Shown one piece after another: positions 6,259 through 12,697 of a DNA stretch of 20,351 bases. The number at the start of each line of letters is the position of its first letter. Position 1 is the first letter of the stretch. The notes beneath the pieces were generated by a model. The model searched no databases, was not told the DNA's origin, and was given only the letters and a program-made list of their open reading frames with translations. Made by a program: the position numbers and the translations under genes. The DNA is from Bifidobacterium sp. (lineage in GTDB: Bacteria > Actinomycetota > Actinomycetes > Actinomycetales > Bifidobacteriaceae). The DNA is taken from assembly GCA_022739095.1 (NCBI GenBank), contig JAIJEI010000014.1:1-20351 (forward strand). The letters are read 5' to 3'.

Positions 6259-6584
6259 GCCTGGAAGCTGTGCGCCGTCTCGCGTGGACGAGCATCATCC
6301 TGTTCATCACGGCAATGATATTCGCGGCCAACCGCGGGCCGATATTCGCCTGGCTGGCCGCGAACCACGGGCCGCTGCTCGCCGGAATCATTCAGTCGCC
6401 GTTGTGGGCTATCGCATTCCTACTCATCATCCCGATGCTCCTATGCGTGATAGGCATCATGGCCGACGACAAGACACCATTCGCGATCGGCATGCACACG
6501 CTCGGCATCATGATGCCTGGATTAGGCGAGCCCCGGACCATAGAAGGTTCGGGGCTGTTGTGTTTGCCAGTCCACAAACCATGA
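6255..6584 (+). CDS. Small two-helix membrane protein
   Basis: The ATG at 6255 follows GGGAGAGG closely, the clearest ribosome site in the series. The 109-residue product has hydrophobic helices at about 10-26 and 50-70, a connecting stretch of about 25 residues containing NHGP, and a Gly/Met-rich third hydrophobic patch around 78-91. The family is not recognised. It shows no obvious similarity to the modules at 2501-3336. The last 20 codons coincide with a terminator-like hairpin, so the annotated C-terminus may have been extended by chance or by a small deletion. Confidence 0.55.
   Translation: MSLEAVRRLAWTSIILFITAMIFAANRGPIFAWLAANHGPLLAGIIQSPLWAIAFLLIIPMLLCVIGIMADDKTPFAIGMHTLGIMMPGLGEPRTIEGSGLLCLPVHKP
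6529..6556 (+). terminator. Terminator-like hairpin overlapping the end of the membrane-protein gene
   Basis: An 11-bp stem (6529-6539 with 6546-6556, AGCCCCGGACC against GGTTCGGGGCT) has one mismatched pair and a 6-base loop, and is followed by GTTGTGTTT. It lies inside the last codons of the upstream frame. The next gene starts about 80 bases later and does not overlap. This could be a real transcription boundary inside the element. Confidence 0.5.
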
Positions 6585-6634
6585 ACGACACGCCCGTTTG
6601 AAGGGGGAGGGTCGGGTGACGCATACCGGTTCCC

Positions 6635-6913
6635 ATGGTTGTTTCGAGACGTGATATGGGGGAGAGGCTGCTGGAAAGGCTTCTCCTGTCGGGAGGTTAC
6701 GGGCCGGGCAGCATGCCGGTCAGGGTGGTCGGCTGGGATGATGCGAGCCTGAACGGCCGGCCGGTGACGGTCGTCTACTATGAGACGCGGGATGGGGGCG
6801 GCAGCGTGCGCACCTATCCGGGCGACAGCCGTCGGCTCGCCTACGGGGATGCGCGTCCGCGCGCGCTCATGATCGGTCCTTCCATCGGCCGGGAATGGTG
6901 CGTGGGATTATGA
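6635..6913 (+). CDS. Small protein sharing a PG.xPV.V.GW domain with copy A
   Basis: The 92-residue frame starts at ATG 6635, with ATG 6656 as an alternative; neither has a good ribosome site. The segment YGPGSMPVRVVGWDD resembles WTPGDAIPVEVTGWEE in the C-terminal extension of the gene at 4351. In both, an amphipathic helix (LLERLLLSG here) precedes it and beta-like stretches follow. The pattern suggests a small shared beta-rich domain, perhaps a DNA- or protein-binding fold; I do not recognise it. The stop overlaps the methyltransferase start (ATGA), so the two are probably co-translated. Confidence 0.5.
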   Translation: MVVSRRDMGERLLERLLLSGGYGPGSMPVRVVGWDDASLNGRPVTVVYYETRDGGGSVRTYPGDSRRLAYGDARPRALMIGPSIGREWCVGL

Positions 6914-8033
6914 GTGGCCTGTTCGAATGGGACGAGGGGCGGATCCGCCTGCGCGGGGGCGACTGCCGTGATCTCATCGCCTCCCTGCCGGACGGCGGCG
7001 TGGACGCGGTGGTCACGGACCCGCCGTACGAGATCGGTTTCATGAACCGTGCGTTCGATTCGACGGGCGTCGCGTTCGACGTGGATCTGTGGCGGGCCAT
7101 TCTGCGTGTCCTGAAGCCGGGAGGGCATGTTGCCGCGTTCGCCGCGAGCCGTACCTATCATCGGTTGGCCTGCGCGATTGAGGATACGGGCTTCGAGATC
7201 CGCGACCAGATCGATTGGGTGTACGCGTCCGGCATTGCCGCACGGGTCGGATGCGGGCATGCTCGTGGACAGGGAGTCTGGCGCGACACGAACCGGGCAG
7301 GCGGAGCAATGGGCCGGCTGGTACAGTCAGCTGAAGCCCGCGCACGAGCCCATCTGCCTCGCGCGCAAGCCCGTTGGACGGGACGCTCGCCCATAATCTG
7401 CTCGAACACGGGACAGGCGCGTTGCATGTCGACGCGTGCCGGGTCCCGTTCCGCAACCCGGCGGATGAGACCGAGGCGAAGAACAAGAACCGGCATGGAC
7501 GGTTCGGTTCCGGACCGCGCGACAACCACGTGTTCGGCGCGGACAATGCGGAGCGAACCGATTACACGGCGTCCGCCCGGTTCGCGCCGAACATGCTGTT
7601 CGACCAATCAACGGCGGCGGAACTCGACCGACAGTCCGGGGTCACCGTCAGTCGAAAAGGCAAGCCACGTACAAGCGCGAAACCGGGTGACGGCTGGGGC
7701 ATGACCCATACGGGCGCGGAATACGACGATGCCGGCGGCGCGTCCCGCTTCTACCCGGTGTTCAGGTATTGTCCGAAGGTGGGACCGGGGGAGAGGCCGA
7801 CGGTGGACGGTATCCTCCATCCGACGGTGAAACCGGTGGAGCTGATGCGCTGGCTGGTGCGTCTCGTCACCCCGGAGAATGGTCTCGTATTGGATCCGTT
7901 CGCCGGCAGCGGCGCCACGTTGGAGGCGTGCCGGATCGAGAACATGCGTTGCGTGGCGGCGGAGATGGATCCGGATTACGTGCGGCTCATAGCCTGCCGG
8001 ATGGCACGCCCGGCGAACCCGGTCCTGTTCTGA
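6910..8033 (+). pseudogene. N6-adenine/N4-cytosine DNA methyltransferase, two +1 frameshifts
   Basis: The ATG at 6910 overlaps the previous stop. The protein matches the N6_N4_Mtase family (Pfam PF01555). The catalytic motif IV, DPPYE, comes first, then LKPGGHVAAF, then a variable target-recognition region. The HPTVKPVELMRWL segment follows, and the AdoMet-binding motif I, DPFAGSGATLEA, comes near the C-terminus. That order is the beta-type arrangement. Reading continuity needs removal of one T at 7235-7236 (GGC ATT GCC should read GGC ATG CCG) and one T at 7374-7375 (KPV then DGTLAHN). Corrected length is about 373 residues, full for the family. The characteristic LKPAHEPICLARKPV lies between the shifts. 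No restriction endonuclease is nearby, so it would be an orphan phage-type enzyme. As written it is inactive. Confidence 0.85.
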
Positions 8034-8064
8034 ACACGTCCGCACGGTCGCCGCCCGGGGACGC

Positions 8065-8355
8065 ATGCATGCCGGCGACCTGATCCCGTTGGCGGTGGAT
8101 GTGAGGGCCGTTCGCGACATGGCGGTGCCGTCCGCGGTGGGGCGGATCGTCCTGATGGTCCATTCCGCGTATGTGAAACCGTTCGACGTGAAGGTTCCCG
8201 TCCCGTGCCCGCAGGACGCCGCCGGATTGGACGGCGTCCTGCATACGCTGCTCGAACGTGTCATAGACGGGTGCGTCGCGTCCGGGTACGAGGATCCGAA
8301 GGGCGCGGCCGTGTCGACGGGCGACGGGCTCGTGGACCTTGCGGTGATTGGCTGA
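8065..8355 (+). CDS. Hypothetical protein, last gene of the + strand series
   Basis: The ATG at 8065 follows a GGGGA-like ribosome site and gives 96 residues. Its composition is Val/Ala/Asp-rich with several predicted strands and a helix around LDGVLHTLLERVIDG. No motif is recognised. The stop TGA (8353-8355) directly abuts the integrase stop on the other strand, with no bases between them, so convergent transcripts must overlap unless something else ends them. Confidence 0.5.
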   Translation: MHAGDLIPLAVDVRAVRDMAVPSAVGRIVLMVHSAYVKPFDVKVPVPCPQDAAGLDGVLHTLLERVIDGCVASGYEDPKGAAVSTGDGLVDLAVIG

Positions 8356-9549
8356 CTATCCTTCGATGAGGCGTTCCACGCCGTCGATGGCTCCGGCGAG
8401 CATGTCGGCGTCCACGTGCGTGTAGATGGCGTTCGTGGTGCCGATGTCGGCGTGGCCGATGATGGTGCGGCGGGCTAGGTCGGAGACGCCGATGCGCGCC
8501 ATGGCGGTGGCCGCCGTGTGGCGTGCGGAGTGGACGCGCACGCGGGGCAGTCCCACCCGTTCCAACGCTTTTTGCCATGCGTTCTGGAGTGTTTCCTTGC
8601 GGATGGGGTTGCTTCGGCCGGAGCGGAACAATGGGGTGTCCGGGTCGATGTCGGGATGGTCGGCCGTATAGGCGGCGAGGTCGGCGGGCAGGGGGATGAG
8701 CCGGCGTCCGGATCTGGTCTTGGGTCTGGTGAGCCATGTGCGGCCGTCGAGCCGGCGGGCCTCGAAGCCGGCGGGCATGTCCGTGATGCCGTCGAATTCC
8801 TTGAGCTGCCATTCGACGAGCAGGCAGGGCAGTCCGTCGGAGCGGACGATCTCGTTGCGCGTGACGCCCAGGGCTTCGCCTTCGCGCAGTGCGGTGATGA
8901 ACAGGAGCCGCCAGATGATGCTCCATCGCGGGTCGGTTTCGGCGTGGATGAGCATGGCGGCCTGTCCGGGGGTGAGGGTGGCGATTTGGGCGGGCGGCAC
9001 CCGGTTCTTCTCGACCGCGTCCACGGGGTTGCTGCGGATGATGCCTTCGGCGACGGCGGCCTTGCATGCCTCGGACAGGACGGTGTGGGTCAGGGCGGCC
9101 GTGGCGGGGGATTTGCCATGGATGCCTTTCGCGGGGTTTCCTTCGAGGCAGTGGCGTTCGACGAGGCGTATGTGGGCGGGTTTGAGCCTGTCCATGCGTA
9201 CGGCGCCGATGACGGGGGTGATGTCGTGTTCGATGCGGAACCGGTATGACCGGGTCGTGTTGGGTGCGCGTCTGGGGGTCACGATTTCGTCGATCCAGCG
9301 TCGCATCCATTCGTTCACGGTGGGCGGTTCGTCCACCAGGGTGATGTCCTCCTCGATGCGGCGGGCTTTGGCGCGGGCGTTGTTCAGGGCTTCGGTCCGG
9401 GTGCGGCCGGTGGCACTGGTGCGTCGTCTGGAGCCGTCGGCCGGGTCGGGGGAGAGTTCGACGAACGCCCGGTATCTGCCGTTGCCGAGTTTCGTGATCG
9501 CGCCGGCTCCCTTGTCTCGTCTTGTCGTGTGTCCGCCTGTGTCTGCCAT
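8356..9549 (-). CDS. int: Tyrosine recombinase/integrase
   Basis: This 397-residue site-specific recombinase integrates or excises the element. The catalytic set is complete: Arg222 in TALREGEAL, Lys277 in RPKTRSGRR (probable beta-hairpin Lys), His340 and Arg343 in HSARHTA, His366 in GHADIG, and nucleophile Tyr376 in IYTHVD. The N-terminal 75 residues resemble the AP2-like arm-binding domain of phage integrases (GNGRYRAFVELSPDPADGSRRR), and the SAM-like core-binding region (WMRRWIDEIV ...) follows. The frame extends upstream to 9762, but ATG 9549 has a GGAAGG ribosome site 7 bases before it and a standard integrase N-terminus. The gene is intact. A tandem repeat array lies just upstream. Integrases of this kind usually sit next to one attachment site. 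Confidence 0.92.
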   Translation of the reverse strand: MADTGGHTTRRDKGAGAITKLGNGRYRAFVELSPDPADGSRRRTSATGRTRTEALNNARAKARRIEEDITLVDEPPTVNEWMRRWIDEIVTPRRAPNTTRSYRFRIEHDITPVIGAVRMDRLKPAHIRLVERHCLEGNPAKGIHGKSPATAALTHTVLSEACKAAVAEGIIRSNPVDAVEKNRVPPAQIATLTPGQAAMLIHAETDPRWSIIWRLLFITALREGEALGVTRNEIVRSDGLPCLLVEWQLKEFDGITDMPAGFEARRLDGRTWLTRPKTRSGRRLIPLPADLAAYTADHPDIDPDTPLFRSGRSNPIRKETLQNAWQKALERVGLPRVRVHSARHTAATAMARIGVSDLARRTIIGHADIGTTNAIYTHVDADMLAGAIDGVERLIEG

Positions 9550-9810
9550 GTCGTCGCCTTCCGGGTTCGTCGTGTGATGACAACCCCCGGTATGCGTATC
9601 GGCCCGGTCCGGCCGGTGTGACGCGTGTGCCGAACGTGTGCCTATCGTGTGCCTATTCCAGCCGAAAATAGACGGATATAGCCGTAAACGGGAGTGCCGT
9701 CCTTCCATGACGCGCGCACAGAAAACGCCGTTATCCCGCCGTTTTCCGCTGATTTCGGCCACTTCCGGTTTTATTCCGAAAACCTATTCTGACATAACGT
9801 ACATTATCGG
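9550..9810. other. Gene-free region upstream of the integrase, probable attachment/control region
   Basis: No supported gene lies here. It contains the 11-bp repeat array (9613-9656), a GAAAACG/CGTTTTC inverted repeat (9721-9727 with 9740-9746), and two AGCCG-initiated near repeats 20 bases apart (9660 and 9680). Its rightmost part turns AT-rich toward 9811. The region must hold the integrase promoter and probably the right attachment site. I could not match any segment to the left side of the element. Confidence 0.45.
9613..9656 (-). repeat. 11-bp tandem repeat array upstream of the integrase
   Basis: CGTGTGCC recurs at 9624, 9635 and 9646, giving three 11-bp units (two identical ending TAT, one ending GAA), with a degenerate fourth at 9613-9623. 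An 11-base period puts each unit on nearly the same face of the helix, as for cooperative protein binding. Candidates are integrase arm-type sites, excisionase sites, or operators controlling the integrase gene, whose start is 64 bases away. Confidence 0.7.
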
Positions 9811-10215
9811 TTATTTAGTATTATCCTTATTCCGGTGAGAAGCAACGCCCAAACGCTTGTCCATTTCGGTTTCTGAGGCGTTGCGTGCCTGCAGATACAT
9901 GGCGATGAGTTCCAGCAGCACCAGCACGAATATGATGATTGCTCCGGGCAATTGCGCGTGGTCGTAGAACGCGAGCATGCGAGCATCCATCAGATCTGCG
10001 GTGAACGTCAATACGGGAAACGGGATCAGCGCCGTCGCAAACGACAGGAAATGCGTTTTCACCATCGACCAGTCGACCGGATCGACCTGCGGTCGCCGGC
10101 GTCTCGGCGTGAACAGATGGCCTCGGCTGACCGTTATAGTGATAATAGACACAGCAAGGATGACGGCGACCATCCACAGAACGCCCGGCAACAATCCGAC
10201 AACAATCCCGTTCAC
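9811..10215 (-). CDS. Membrane protein of unknown function
   Basis: This 134-residue protein has three hydrophobic segments: near the N-terminus (IVVGLLPGVLWMVAVILAV), in the middle (FLSFATALIPFPVLTFTA) and near the C-terminus (GAIIIFVLVLLELIAM). Loops are basic, including RRRRP after the first helix. An open frame begins at TTG 10227, but GTG 10215 with GGAGG 5 bases before it is the better start. The family is not recognised. It reads in the same direction as the MerR gene upstream but lies beyond that gene's terminator, so it probably has its own promoter. It could be the first backbone gene beyond the element or part of its edge. Confidence 0.6.
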   Translation of the reverse strand: MNGIVVGLLPGVLWMVAVILAVSIITITVSRGHLFTPRRRRPQVDPVDWSMVKTHFLSFATALIPFPVLTFTADLMDARMLAFYDHAQLPGAIIIFVLVLLELIAMYLQARNASETEMDKRLGVASHRNKDNTK

Positions 10216-10297
10216 CCGGTCCTCCAATCAGTCATAATAATCACCGCAACATAAAAACATAAGATGGCAGGCAACAAAAAGCAACACATACAACAAA

Positions 10298-10327
10298 GCG
10301 ACCTGCCGACCAAAGCCGGCAAGTCGC
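10298..10327 (-). terminator. Rho-independent terminator after the MerR gene
   Basis: An 11-bp GC-rich stem (10317-10327 with 10298-10308, one G-U pair) has an 8-base loop. On the - strand it is followed by TTTGTTGT. It starts 18 bases after the MerR stop and probably ends the GarA/MerR transcript. Confidence 0.75.
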
Positions 10328-10344
10328 CAACAACCATACATGTA

Positions 10345-10977
10345 TCAGACAGTTGCGCGTTGCAAGCGCTGTGCCTCAAGCTTCTTGCGCATCCTCATGG
10401 CAGTCAGTTCATCAATCGGACGGCCTGTGGCAATCGTCAGCGGCTTGTCCTCAAGATCAACATATTCTTCCTGTTCCAAGGCTGTCTCAATCTGGTGCCA
10501 CAACGAACCCACCGACACGGCGAACACCGCCTTACCACTTTGCAGCAGGTCGAGCATCTGTTCGCTGGTCGTGCATTCATGCACGTTTTGGCCATCGCAC
10601 ATGATGGTCACATTGGCCAGCTGATCGGTGCTGCGTTGAGTCAAGAATCCGATGGCCGCCGTCACGTTCTGCAAGTTCACACCGGCATCAAGCAACTTCT
10701 TGGATACAGCGAGAATCACCACATCCTTAAACGAGTACAGTCGGCGTGAACCGGAGCCATGAGACGGCGTGATAGACGGCTCAACAATCTGCTTGCGTGC
10801 CCAATAATCGAGCTGTCGGTACGTGATGCCGGCCACCTTGGAGGCCACAGTGCCACGGTAGCCGCGCTTGATCTCCTCAGTATCGACGTTGGAGAACAAC
10901 TCCCCCTGAATCGCGTCAGCGTTCAGATTCTGACGGTCCTCAAGCGAAACATGAAGATGCAGCCCGGTCTGTCCCAT
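10345..10977 (-). CDS. MerR-family transcriptional regulator (Rv1828-like)
   Basis: This 210-residue protein has a winged-helix MerR DNA-binding domain at about residues 40-115. TYRQLDYWARKQIVEPS is the MerR recognition region, and SRRLYSFKDVVILAV is the wing and following helix. The second half lacks the Cys residues of metal-sensing MerR proteins and has a C-terminal basic helix (MRMRKKLEAQRLQ). By position next to the FHA gene it corresponds to M. tuberculosis Rv1828, a MerR-type regulator with an unusual effector domain. The ATG at 10977 follows AGGGGAG closely. A palindrome in the upstream gap may be its own operator. The DNA targets in this organism are unknown. Confidence 0.85.
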   Translation of the reverse strand: MGQTGLHLHVSLEDRQNLNADAIQGELFSNVDTEEIKRGYRGTVASKVAGITYRQLDYWARKQIVEPSITPSHGSGSRRLYSFKDVVILAVSKKLLDAGVNLQNVTAAIGFLTQRSTDQLANVTIMCDGQNVHECTTSEQMLDLLQSGKAVFAVSVGSLWHQIETALEQEEYVDLEDKPLTIATGRPIDELTAMRMRKKLEAQRLQRATV

Positions 10978-11033
10978 GGCACTCCCCTAACTCATGCGTG
11001 TCTCGCATGTGACTCGCACTGGTGTAATCACAT

Positions 11034-11052
11034 GATTGCAATTTCTGCAATC
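11034..11052 (-). promoter_or_regulatory. Palindrome upstream of the MerR gene, candidate operator
   Basis: A perfect 7-bp inverted repeat (GATTGCA ... TGCAATC, 5-base spacer) overlaps a possible -35 (TTGCAG on the - strand), with TTACAC 17 bases downstream. A second short palindrome, CATGCG/CGCATG, lies at 10993-11009. MerR proteins bind dyads between promoter elements, so autoregulation is plausible. A simple hairpin ending the FHA gene transcript is the alternative. Confidence 0.4.
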
Positions 11053-11077
11053 AGTCTAACCCCGTGCTGAGTGTGGA

Positions 11078-11521
11078 CTATTGGGAAATAATGGCGGATT
11101 TCGTGAAGAACACGAGACGGAATTTACCGATCATGATTTCGTCGCCGTTCTTCAGCGCCGCCTGATCAACACGCTGACGGTTCACGTAGGTGCCGTTCAG
11201 ACTTCCTGCGTCAACCACAAAGAACTGACCGTTGACCCTGCGGAACACGGCATGCTGACGGGATACGGTGGAGTCGTCGAGCAGAATATCAGCTCGCGGA
11301 TCACGACCGACGGTGATTTCATCCTCGTCAAGCAAGTAACGAGAACCGGAGACCGCTCCCCTGGCGGAAATCAGCAATGCCGTTCCCTCGGACAATCTGG
11401 TGATGGTGTCCAGATCCTCTTGAGTCAGCGGTCGATCGCCGGTGGTGGTAATAGGCAGTACATTAATCGCGGGCAGACCGATAATGGTGGTTTCGCCTGC
11501 GCTAGGAATCGGGTTGGTCAT
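11078..11521 (-). CDS. garA: FHA-domain phospho-switch protein, GarA/OdhI-like
   Basis: This 147-residue protein has a single forkhead-associated domain in its C-terminal two thirds: GRDPRADILL (72-81), VSRQHA (86-91) and GSLNGTYV (107-114) carry the phosphothreonine-binding residues. Near the N-terminus, ETT at 10-12 matches the Ser/Thr-kinase target motif of mycobacterial GarA and corynebacterial OdhI. When phosphorylated there, the FHA domain folds onto its own tail and releases metabolic enzymes. GarA/OdhI inhibit 2-oxoglutarate dehydrogenase and, in mycobacteria, also control glutamate enzymes. Bifidobacteria are generally described as lacking that dehydrogenase, so the partner may differ here. 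AGGAG precedes the ATG. The gap to the upstream DUF881 gene is 6 bases, indicating one transcript. Orthology rests on motif and gene order. Confidence 0.82.
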   Translation of the reverse strand: MTNPIPSAGETTIIGLPAINVLPITTTGDRPLTQEDLDTITRLSEGTALLISARGAVSGSRYLLDEDEITVGRDPRADILLDDSTVSRQHAVFRRVNGQFFVVDAGSLNGTYVNRQRVDQAALKNGDEIMIGKFRLVFFTKSAIISQ

Positions 11522-11527
11522 AATCTC

Positions 11528-12349
11528 CTATTCTACCGTCTTTGCATACTGGTTTTGCGTAGCTTCGCGTACTTCGTCGATAATGATGCTGTCAGAAGGC
11601 TGTACGTTGACGTTGGATCCGTATTTCACTTGGAGCTGAGCGCCAACGCCGCCGGCGATATCGACTGCGTTGGACAGTTCCTGCGGATTGCCGATGGCCT
11701 TCACCGTGTATGTGGGCTTGATGGTGGTGCCATCCACGATCAAGCCTTCCTCGGCGTCCTGAATGTAGGTGGAGGTGATGACGCGCACGTTATTGATGGC
11801 GATTACCTCGGCGCCGGCATTGCGGAGTTCCTCGATAAGGTTGAACATGATTGAGGCGTCCACTTTAGTCGTCGAGCCTCGTCCGATTCGGATGGTCACG
11901 CCTTGACCCTTCGCCGGAAGTCTGCCGGAGATCAAGCCGCTGGTCTCTTCGTTTTGCTTGGCGATCTTACGCGCCTGCTCCTGCTCGTTAGCTGCCGATT
12001 TCAGCGAGTTGAGCTGGCTGTTCAACTGGGTTTTACGCTGCTCGAGATTCGAGATCTGCGTATTCGACTCGTTCAGCAGCCTTACCAGTTCGCTCTCGTC
12101 CATCGTTTCGTACGTGGATTTAGTGTTATTGATCTGGCTCATGTAGGCGAAACCCAGCAGCGCGCACATCAGAGCAATGAGAATCGAAGATAGTAGCCGT
12201 GATTTGTTGCTGGCCCGGTTGAGATCCTTCCGGGGCTTCTTGCGCACCGCGGGGAACGACCCGGTCTCCATCCGGTCGTTGACCTTGTCTTGTGCATGCT
12301 GGTCGCGCATTTTCTCCAGCATGTTGTCTGATTGTGCTTTACGTGCCAT
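11528..12349 (-). CDS. DUF881 membrane-anchored protein (second copy)
   Basis: This 273-residue protein has a basic cytoplasmic N-terminus, one membrane helix at about 52-70, and an extracellular coiled-coil-like Gln/Asn-rich stretch at about 85-132. The DUF881 domain follows, with typical segments GQGVTIRIG, ELRNAGAEVIAINNVRV and IIIDEV. DUF881 proteins are found in Gram-positive bacteria beside the small basic protein gene. Their molecular role is not established, and links to cell division or envelope have been suggested. It shares domain and layout with the gene at 12697 but has diverged strongly, as do the Rv1823 and Rv1825 counterparts. It lies 15 bases after the sbp gene and 6 bases before the FHA gene, so it is within one operon. 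Confidence 0.85.
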   Translation of the reverse strand: MARKAQSDNMLEKMRDQHAQDKVNDRMETGSFPAVRKKPRKDLNRASNKSRLLSSILIALMCALLGFAYMSQINNTKSTYETMDESELVRLLNESNTQISNLEQRKTQLNSQLNSLKSAANEQEQARKIAKQNEETSGLISGRLPAKGQGVTIRIGRGSTTKVDASIMFNLIEELRNAGAEVIAINNVRVITSTYIQDAEEGLIVDGTTIKPTYTVKAIGNPQELSNAVDIAGGVGAQLQVKYGSNVNVQPSDSIIIDEVREATQNQYAKTVE

Positions 12350-12364
12350 ACGTCAGTACCCTTG

Positions 12365-12697
12365 TCAGCCTCGGAAGATGAAGCGTCTGATCGCGGACAC
12401 GTTGGAGAAGATGCGGATGCCGAGTACGACGATGACGGCCGTCTGCAGCTGTGAACCGACGCCGAGCTGGTTGCCGAGGAACACGAGCAGTGTTGCCGTC
12501 ACCACGTTGGCGAGGAAGGAGATCACGAACACGCGGTCGGAGAAGCTGCGCTCGAAATAGGCTCGCGCGGCACCCAACAGGGCGTCAAGAGCAGCGACCA
12601 CCATAATCGGCAGATATGGCTGCACGATGATCGGAATGTCCGGCTTGACGAACACGCCGATGACGACGCCGATGATCAGTCCCAGAACGGCTGCCAT
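12365..12697 (-). CDS. sbp: Small basic membrane protein, DUF1290 family
   Basis: This 110-residue, three-helix protein has hydrophobic segments at about 2-17, 25-45 and 56-98. The characteristic sequence GVFVKPDIPIIVQPYLPIM, the AALDALLGAARA loop and a basic C-terminus (IRRFIFRG) identify the DUF1290/Sbp family. In B. subtilis, sbp sits near ftsZ; here, as in mycobacteria, it lies between two DUF881 genes. The strict co-occurrence suggests the three products form a membrane complex, but no activity is proven. Its ATG overlaps the stop of the preceding DUF881 gene (TAATG), so translation is probably coupled. Confidence 0.88.
   Translation of the reverse strand: MAAVLGLIIGVVIGVFVKPDIPIIVQPYLPIMVVAALDALLGAARAYFERSFSDRVFVISFLANVVTATLLVFLGNQLGVGSQLQTAVIVVLGIRIFSNVSAIRRFIFRG

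Larger units (their letters stand above)
2446..9810. mobile_element. Accessory integrated element (prophage remnant or satellite), left end truncated
   Basis: This is a block of mostly small, tightly overlapping + strand genes, with a toxin-antitoxin pair facing the other way and a tyrosine integrase closing the right end. The methyltransferase, integrase and run of small unknown genes are typical of a temperate-phage early region or a phage satellite. No terminase, capsid, tail, relaxase or replication gene is present. The limits are inferred: the left edge is taken as the IS end, where a gene fragment starts abruptly, and the right edge is somewhere in the gene-free 9550-9810 stretch. I could not find a convincing attL/attR direct repeat. 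Confidence 0.65.

Noticed and set aside
8261..9583. Second long - strand frame across the integrase
   Set aside because: Its product is almost only Arg, His, Pro and Gly, typical of an out-of-frame reading of a GC-rich gene; the integrase frame carries all catalytic residues.
958..9810. attL/attR direct repeat for the element
   Set aside because: Only 7-base matches such as ATGACGC were found between the left and right flanks, which is not above chance.
10264..10749. + strand frame opposite the MerR gene
   Set aside because: It begins in the terminator region, has no ribosome site, and mirrors the well-supported MerR coding sequence.
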